64,000 bases of DNA from Porphyromonas sp. oral taxon 275 (GTDB lineage: Bacteria; Bacteroidota; Bacteroidia; Bacteroidales; Porphyromonadaceae). Positions 59,987 through 64,000 of the stretch are shown in pieces (the stretch's first letter is position 1; each line of letters begins with the position of its first letter). The stretch spans positions 1,178,001 to 1,242,000 of the forward strand of contig NZ_CP072333.1 of the NCBI RefSeq assembly GCF_018127745.1. Reading direction: 5' to 3'. Position numbers and translations under genes: made by a program. A model generated the notes under the pieces. That model saw only the letters and a list, made by a program, of their open reading frames with translations, was not told the DNA's origin and did no database searches.

Positions 59987-62239
59987 ATGCCCAAGCAAAG
60001 AGGTCTCTGGCCTTTTGTATTCTACATCATCGTACTGCTAGCCTCGGTAGCAGCCCTTTGGGGCACGCTACAGCTAGGCGGAGGACTGGCCGAGAGCAGC
60101 ACCCCGCAGCTAGCAGCAGCGAGCGGAGCAAGGGCCTTCGAAGACTTCACAGCTAGCGTCCAGCACCACTTGCAGTCTACCATCGGGCTACTGCTGCTCC
60201 AGATCCTCGTGATCCTTATGGCAGCGCGTATGATGGGCTGGATCTTCCGCAAGCTACGCCAGCCCGCTGTCATCGGGGAGATCGTAGCTGGGATTCTCTT
60301 AGGCCCCTCCCTCTTCGGCCGCCTAGCCCCCGAGGCCTTCACCACAATCTTCCCCACAGAGAGTCTGCCGAATGTACAGCTGCTCAGCAACTTCGGCCTG
60401 ATCCTCTTCATGTTCGTCGTCGGGATGGAGCTCCGCCTAAGCGACATCCGTCGCCAGCTCAAGGGCAGCCTCATCATCAGCCACAGCGGCATCTTCCTCC
60501 CCTTCGTCCTTTCCCTCCCCCTTAGCTATACCATCTATACCGAGTACGCCGCGAGCTATACGGGCTTCGTCCCCTTCGCGCTCTTCATCGGTATCGCCAT
60601 GAGCATCACGGCCTTCCCCGTGCTGGCACGCATCATCCAGGAGAACAATCTACTGCGCACCCACCTCGGCAAGCTCTCGCTCTCGACAGCCGCCGCGGGC
60701 GACATCACGGCCTGGCTGATGCTGGCGGCGATCATCGCCATATCGGGCAGCGGCAGTCTGCTCTCCACGGGCTACAACCTCCTCTTCCTCATCGTATATC
60801 TACTGCTGATGTTTGGGCTGATCCGCCCGCTCTTCCGTGCTGCAGGCAAGGTCTACAACAACACGGAGGTCATTAGTCATGGCATGGTCGGGGTGATCTT
60901 CATCCTCCTGCTCCTCTCCTCCTTCATCACCGAGCTGCTGAGCATGCACGCCCTCTTCGGCGCCTTCATGCTGGGGCTCGTCATGCCTGAGGACCTATCC
61001 TTCCGCAAGATCATTACGGACAAGGTCGAGGAGGTAGCACTGCTACTCTTCCTCCCGCTCTTCTTTGTCTCCAGCGGTCTGCAGACCGAACTGGGCCTCA
61101 TCGACAGCCCCGAGAAGTGGATTCTCCTAGGACTCTTCACGCTGGTGGCTGTGGTGGGGAAGGTCGGAGGCACCTACATCGCGGCACGTGCCTGTGGCGA
61201 GTCGCCGAAGGATAGCATCTACCTCGGTGCCTTCATGAATACTCGTGGGCTGATGGAGCTCGTCGTCCTGGGTATCGGCTACGAGATGCGTATCCTGCCT
61301 CCTGCCATCTACGCCGTCCTAGTGCTGATGACGGTGATCACGACCGTGATGACGATGCCGATGGTGCACTTCATCAACTGGGTCAACAAGCTGCTGGAGC
61401 GTCGCAGCGACCGCATCGAACAGCTGGATAGGGCCTCCGGGCTCAAGGTACTGCTCTCCTTCGGGCGTCCAAGCTCGGGCGTCACACTGCTACGCCTGAC
61501 GGACCAGCTGCTGCGTCGTGGTGAGGTACATCCCCACGTCACGGCCCTGCACATCACGACCGACCAGGACATCAACTCTATAGACGCGGACAAGTACTTC
61601 GCCGATAGCTTCGCCCCCATCCTAGCCGAAGCGGAGCAGCTTGCCCAGCCCATCGAGACCTCCTATCAGATTTCGGACAAGGTAGAGAGCACCATCCTCA
61701 CCAAGCTCGTGCAGGAGCGCTACAACCTGCTCATCGTCGGGGCAGGCGTACGCTTCTCCTCCGAGGCAGACGACCAGGAGGCCGTCTCGATGCGTGAGGA
61801 GATGCGCCGACGCGTCGGAGCCTTCTCCGTGCACACGACCGAGGCTCTGCTGTCCATCCACAGCATGCTGCGCGACAAGATGCAGTTCTTCATCGATCGC
61901 GCGCCCTGCTCGGTGGGGATCCTGGTGAGCCGCTCCTTCGAGACGCCTAGAGAGATCGTCCTCTACCTGGCACAGCAGGAAGATCTACGGATGCTGCCCT
62001 ATGCCCGCACCATGGCGCAGAACAACGGCACCCAGCTGCAGCTCGTGGTCTCCGAGCAGCTGCAGCGTGCGGGCTTCACGCTCCACGAGGGGGAGCGCAT
62101 CGTCAGCCAGCAGCTACAGACCCTCCCCGAGGGCTGCGAGCTGGCAATCATCAGCGGCGAGCTGTGGCAGGATACCTTCGAGCACAACAAGGCCCTCCTG
62201 GCTAGTCTCCCCTCGACACTCATACTGAACCTCAAGTAA
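59987..62239 (+). CDS. Kef-type cation:proton antiporter with USP-like C-terminus
   Basis: 750 residues. A first membrane segment (FVFYIIVLLASVAALWGTL) is followed by a CPA2 exchanger domain with about twelve further segments (GEIVAGILLGPSLFGRLAP, SNFGLILFMFVVGMELRLSD, GIAMSITAFPVLARIIQENN, LSTAAAGDITAWLMLA, LFFVSSGLQTELGLI, GAFMNTRGLMELVVLGIG). The ion-site Asp is in GDITAW. A cytosolic C-terminal part (about 490-750) has two universal-stress-like folds (SVGILVSRSF, LAIISGELWQDTF). Exchanges Na+ or K+ for H+ at the inner membrane; which cation is unknown. Followed 49 bp later by glgB. Confidence 0.9.
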   Translation: MPKQRGLWPFVFYIIVLLASVAALWGTLQLGGGLAESSTPQLAAASGARAFEDFTASVQHHLQSTIGLLLLQILVILMAARMMGWIFRKLRQPAVIGEIVAGILLGPSLFGRLAPEAFTTIFPTESLPNVQLLSNFGLILFMFVVGMELRLSDIRRQLKGSLIISHSGIFLPFVLSLPLSYTIYTEYAASYTGFVPFALFIGIAMSITAFPVLARIIQENNLLRTHLGKLSLSTAAAGDITAWLMLAAIIAISGSGSLLSTGYNLLFLIVYLLLMFGLIRPLFRAAGKVYNNTEVISHGMVGVIFILLLLSSFITELLSMHALFGAFMLGLVMPEDLSFRKIITDKVEEVALLLFLPLFFVSSGLQTELGLIDSPEKWILLGLFTLVAVVGKVGGTYIAARACGESPKDSIYLGAFMNTRGLMELVVLGIGYEMRILPPAIYAVLVLMTVITTVMTMPMVHFINWVNKLLERRSDRIEQLDRASGLKVLLSFGRPSSGVTLLRLTDQLLRRGEVHPHVTALHITTDQDINSIDADKYFADSFAPILAEAEQLAQPIETSYQISDKVESTILTKLVQERYNLLIVGAGVRFSSEADDQEAVSMREEMRRRVGAFSVHTTEALLSIHSMLRDKMQFFIDRAPCSVGILVSRSFETPREIVLYLAQQEDLRMLPYARTMAQNNGTQLQLVVSEQLQRAGFTLHEGERIVSQQLQTLPEGCELAIISGELWQDTFEHNKALLASLPSTLILNLK

Positions 62240-62288
62240 CGACTATACTCACTCACTGAAGTCCCTCTGGTGGGACACACGAAAGCCT

Positions 62289-64000
62289 ATGACAAAGATC
62301 GCAAGCAATGACCCCTGGCTCAAGCCCTACGAAGAGCGCATCCGTCGCCGTATGGAGTTCACCCATGCTCGTGAGCGCTCGTTGACCCAGGGCGGAGATA
62401 TATCGCTAGAGCAGTTCGCCGATGGCTACCTCTACTATGGACTACATCATGACGAACGAGGCTGCTGGATCCTACGCGAGTTCCTCCCCGGGGCTCAGAG
62501 CGTCTACCTCATCGGCTCCTTCAATGACTGGCAGGTGATGTCAGTCTGGAAGCTCAAGCGCATCGACGACTACGGCAGCTGGGAGATCAAGGTAGCCGAG
62601 CAGGCCCTCAAGCATGGCGACCACTACCGCCTCTTCGTACACTGGGGCCATGGCTGTGGGGAGCGTATCCCCGCCTGGGCTACCCGCGTAGTACAAGACG
62701 AGCAGACTGGCATCTTCAGCGCACAGGTATGGGATCCCAAGGAGGCCTACACCTTCCGCTACGCCCGCCCCAGCCGCAGCGAGGAGCCACTGCTGATCTA
62801 CGAATGTCATATCGGGATGTCCTCCGAGGAGGGTAAGGTAAATAGCTACGAAGCCTTCCGCACGGACGTGCTGCCCCGCATCGCAGAGCTAGGCTACAAT
62901 GCCATCCAGATCATGGCCGTGCAGGAGCACCCTTATTACGGTTCCTTCGGCTACCATGTATCGAACTTCTTTGCTCCCAGCAGCCGCTTCGGCACACCAG
63001 ACGAACTGAAGGCACTCATTGACGAGGCACACCGCCTGGGGCTACGTGTCATCATGGACCTCGTCCATAGCCATGCGGTGAAGAACGAGGTCGAGGGTCT
63101 GGCCAAATACGACGGCTCGCGTACGCTCTTCTTCCACGAAGGGCCCCGCGGAGAGCACCCCGCCTGGGACTCGCTCTGCTTCGACTACGGGCGCAACAAC
63201 GTCGTCCACTTCCTCCTCTCCAACTGCAAGTACTGGCTTGAGGTCTTCAACTTCGACGGCTTCCGCTTCGACGGCGTCTCCTCTATGCTCTACTACAACC
63301 ATGGGCTCGGGGAGAACTTCACCTCCTACGCCGACTACTTCAACGGGCATCAGGATGCCGAGGCTATGGCCTACCTGACGCTGGCCAATAAGCTCATCCA
63401 CCAGATCTACCCCGAGGCCATCACCATCGCTGAGGAGGTCAGCGGCATGCCAGGACTGGCGGCCCCCATCGAGGACGGCGGCTTTGGCTTCGACTACCGC
63501 CTGGCGATGAATATCCCCGACTTCTGGACGCAGCTCATCAAGGAGCGCCCCGACGAAGCCTGGACCCCTGGAGCCATCTGGCACGAGCTGACCAACCGCC
63601 GCGAGGATGAGCAGACCATCAGCTACGCTGAGAGCCATGACCAGGCCCTCGTAGGGGACAAGACCCTCATCTTCCGCCTAGCGGATGCCGACATGTACTG
63701 GCACATGAGCCGTCTGTCGCGCAGCATCACCACCGACCGTGCCGTCGCCCTGCACAAGCTCATCCGTCTGGCCACTGCCTCGACGATGAACGGCGGCTAC
63801 CTCAACTTCATGGGCAACGAGTTCGGTCACCCCGAGTGGATCGACTTTCCCCGTGAGGGCAATGGCTGGTCCTACCACTACGCTCGCCGTCAGTGGAGCC
63901 TAGCCGATAATAAGGATCTACTCTACCACGACCTGCAGAGCTTCGACCACGCGATGCTCGAGCTCCTCAAGTCGCACCAGGACTTCGCTAAGCTCAAGCT
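62289..64000 (+). CDS. glgB: 1,4-alpha-glucan branching enzyme, 5' part
   Basis: 570 codons visible from ATG 62289; the gene runs off the window. An N-terminal CBM48 module (FLPGAQSVYLIGSFNDWQ) is followed by a GH13 barrel of the GH13_8 type: YNAIQIMAVQEHPYYGSFGY, VIMDLVHSHA, FDGFRFDGVSSMLYYNHG with the nucleophile Asp, ITIAEEVSGMPG with the acid/base Glu, and SYAESHDQALVGDKT. It forms alpha-1,6 branches in glycogen-like glucan. With malQ at 26,989 it points to intracellular alpha-glucan storage or turnover. Confidence 0.95.
   Translation, partial: MTKIASNDPWLKPYEERIRRRMEFTHARERSLTQGGDISLEQFADGYLYYGLHHDERGCWILREFLPGAQSVYLIGSFNDWQVMSVWKLKRIDDYGSWEIKVAEQALKHGDHYRLFVHWGHGCGERIPAWATRVVQDEQTGIFSAQVWDPKEAYTFRYARPSRSEEPLLIYECHIGMSSEEGKVNSYEAFRTDVLPRIAELGYNAIQIMAVQEHPYYGSFGYHVSNFFAPSSRFGTPDELKALIDEAHRLGLRVIMDLVHSHAVKNEVEGLAKYDGSRTLFFHEGPRGEHPAWDSLCFDYGRNNVVHFLLSNCKYWLEVFNFDGFRFDGVSSMLYYNHGLGENFTSYADYFNGHQDAEAMAYLTLANKLIHQIYPEAITIAEEVSGMPGLAAPIEDGGFGFDYRLAMNIPDFWTQLIKERPDEAWTPGAIWHELTNRREDEQTISYAESHDQALVGDKTLIFRLADADMYWHMSRLSRSITTDRAVALHKLIRLATASTMNGGYLNFMGNEFGHPEWIDFPREGNGWSYHYARRQWSLADNKDLLYHDLQSFDHAMLELLKSHQDFAKLK

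Overview
The window looks like a chromosomal segment of a Porphyromonas-type Bacteroidales bacterium. The evidence is a pair of S9 peptidases that read as prolyl tripeptidyl peptidase (PtpA) and dipeptidyl peptidase IV, a tandem pair of OmpA-like proteins of the Pgm6/Pgm7 kind, a superoxide dismutase with the Gly155 known from P. gingivalis, and repeated promoters of the Bacteroidetes TAnnTTTG type. Species cannot be settled from sequence alone.

Layout. Bases 1-32,150 are GC-rich housekeeping DNA: a 5' fragment of a CbiK-like chelatase, a small outer-membrane barrel, sodB, a CYTH/Smr/membrane-protein operon, ptpA-purD, queD, two OmpA-like genes, a hydroxyacid dehydrogenase-GH32-GH109-like operon, a TPR protein, dpp4-lipA, ribE-DUF5103, a serine-type sulfatase, then on the plus strand DUF3078, malQ-phoH, purC and a VOC protein. 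Bases 59,987-64,000 return to the same style, with a Kef-type antiporter and the 5' part of glgB. Uptake and processing of peptides and storage or turnover of alpha-glucans (malQ, glgB) are the main metabolic themes.

Between them, from tRNA-Ser (33,005) to about 59,900, lies a visibly AT-richer accessory region. It starts with a broken tyrosine integrase next to the tRNA and an HU-like gene, and then carries a long array, nearly all on the minus strand, of polymorphic-toxin debris and immunity genes. The pattern repeats: a scrap of Rhs core or N-terminal module, a toxin tail without its own start, then an intact immunity gene whose start overlaps or lies close behind the toxin stop (ATGA, TGATG or TAATG). 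Recognisable units are a PoNe-like nuclease with PoNi, a URI-fold-like nuclease with an Imm26-like protein, an ART-HYD1-like toxin, and a pierisin-like ADP-ribosyltransferase remnant followed by an intact NADAR-domain protein. No full-length Rhs gene is present. Several toxin or lipoprotein reading frames carry G9-G10 or A7 tracts, one of which puts a lipoprotein out of frame.

The most striking structure is not a gene. Eight intergenic arrays, belonging to at least four unrelated sequence families, consist of short palindromes whose centres are exactly 22 bp apart. One lies upstream of each of the two HU-like genes, and the second of these is duplicated 9,380 bp away. The others lie a few hundred bases upstream of outer-membrane-protein genes, queD, the TPR gene, DUF3078 and a candidate small RNA. 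Two helical turns of spacing would put every palindrome on one face of the DNA, which suggests protein-binding arrays or a minisatellite/MITE family.

Long gaps: 237-707, 8,748-9,263, 11,600-12,157, 17,268-17,824, 24,805-25,458, 32,142-33,004 and 34,795-35,149 hold these arrays together with promoters and terminators. The gaps at 36,068-36,502 and 59,378-59,986 are described as separate entries.
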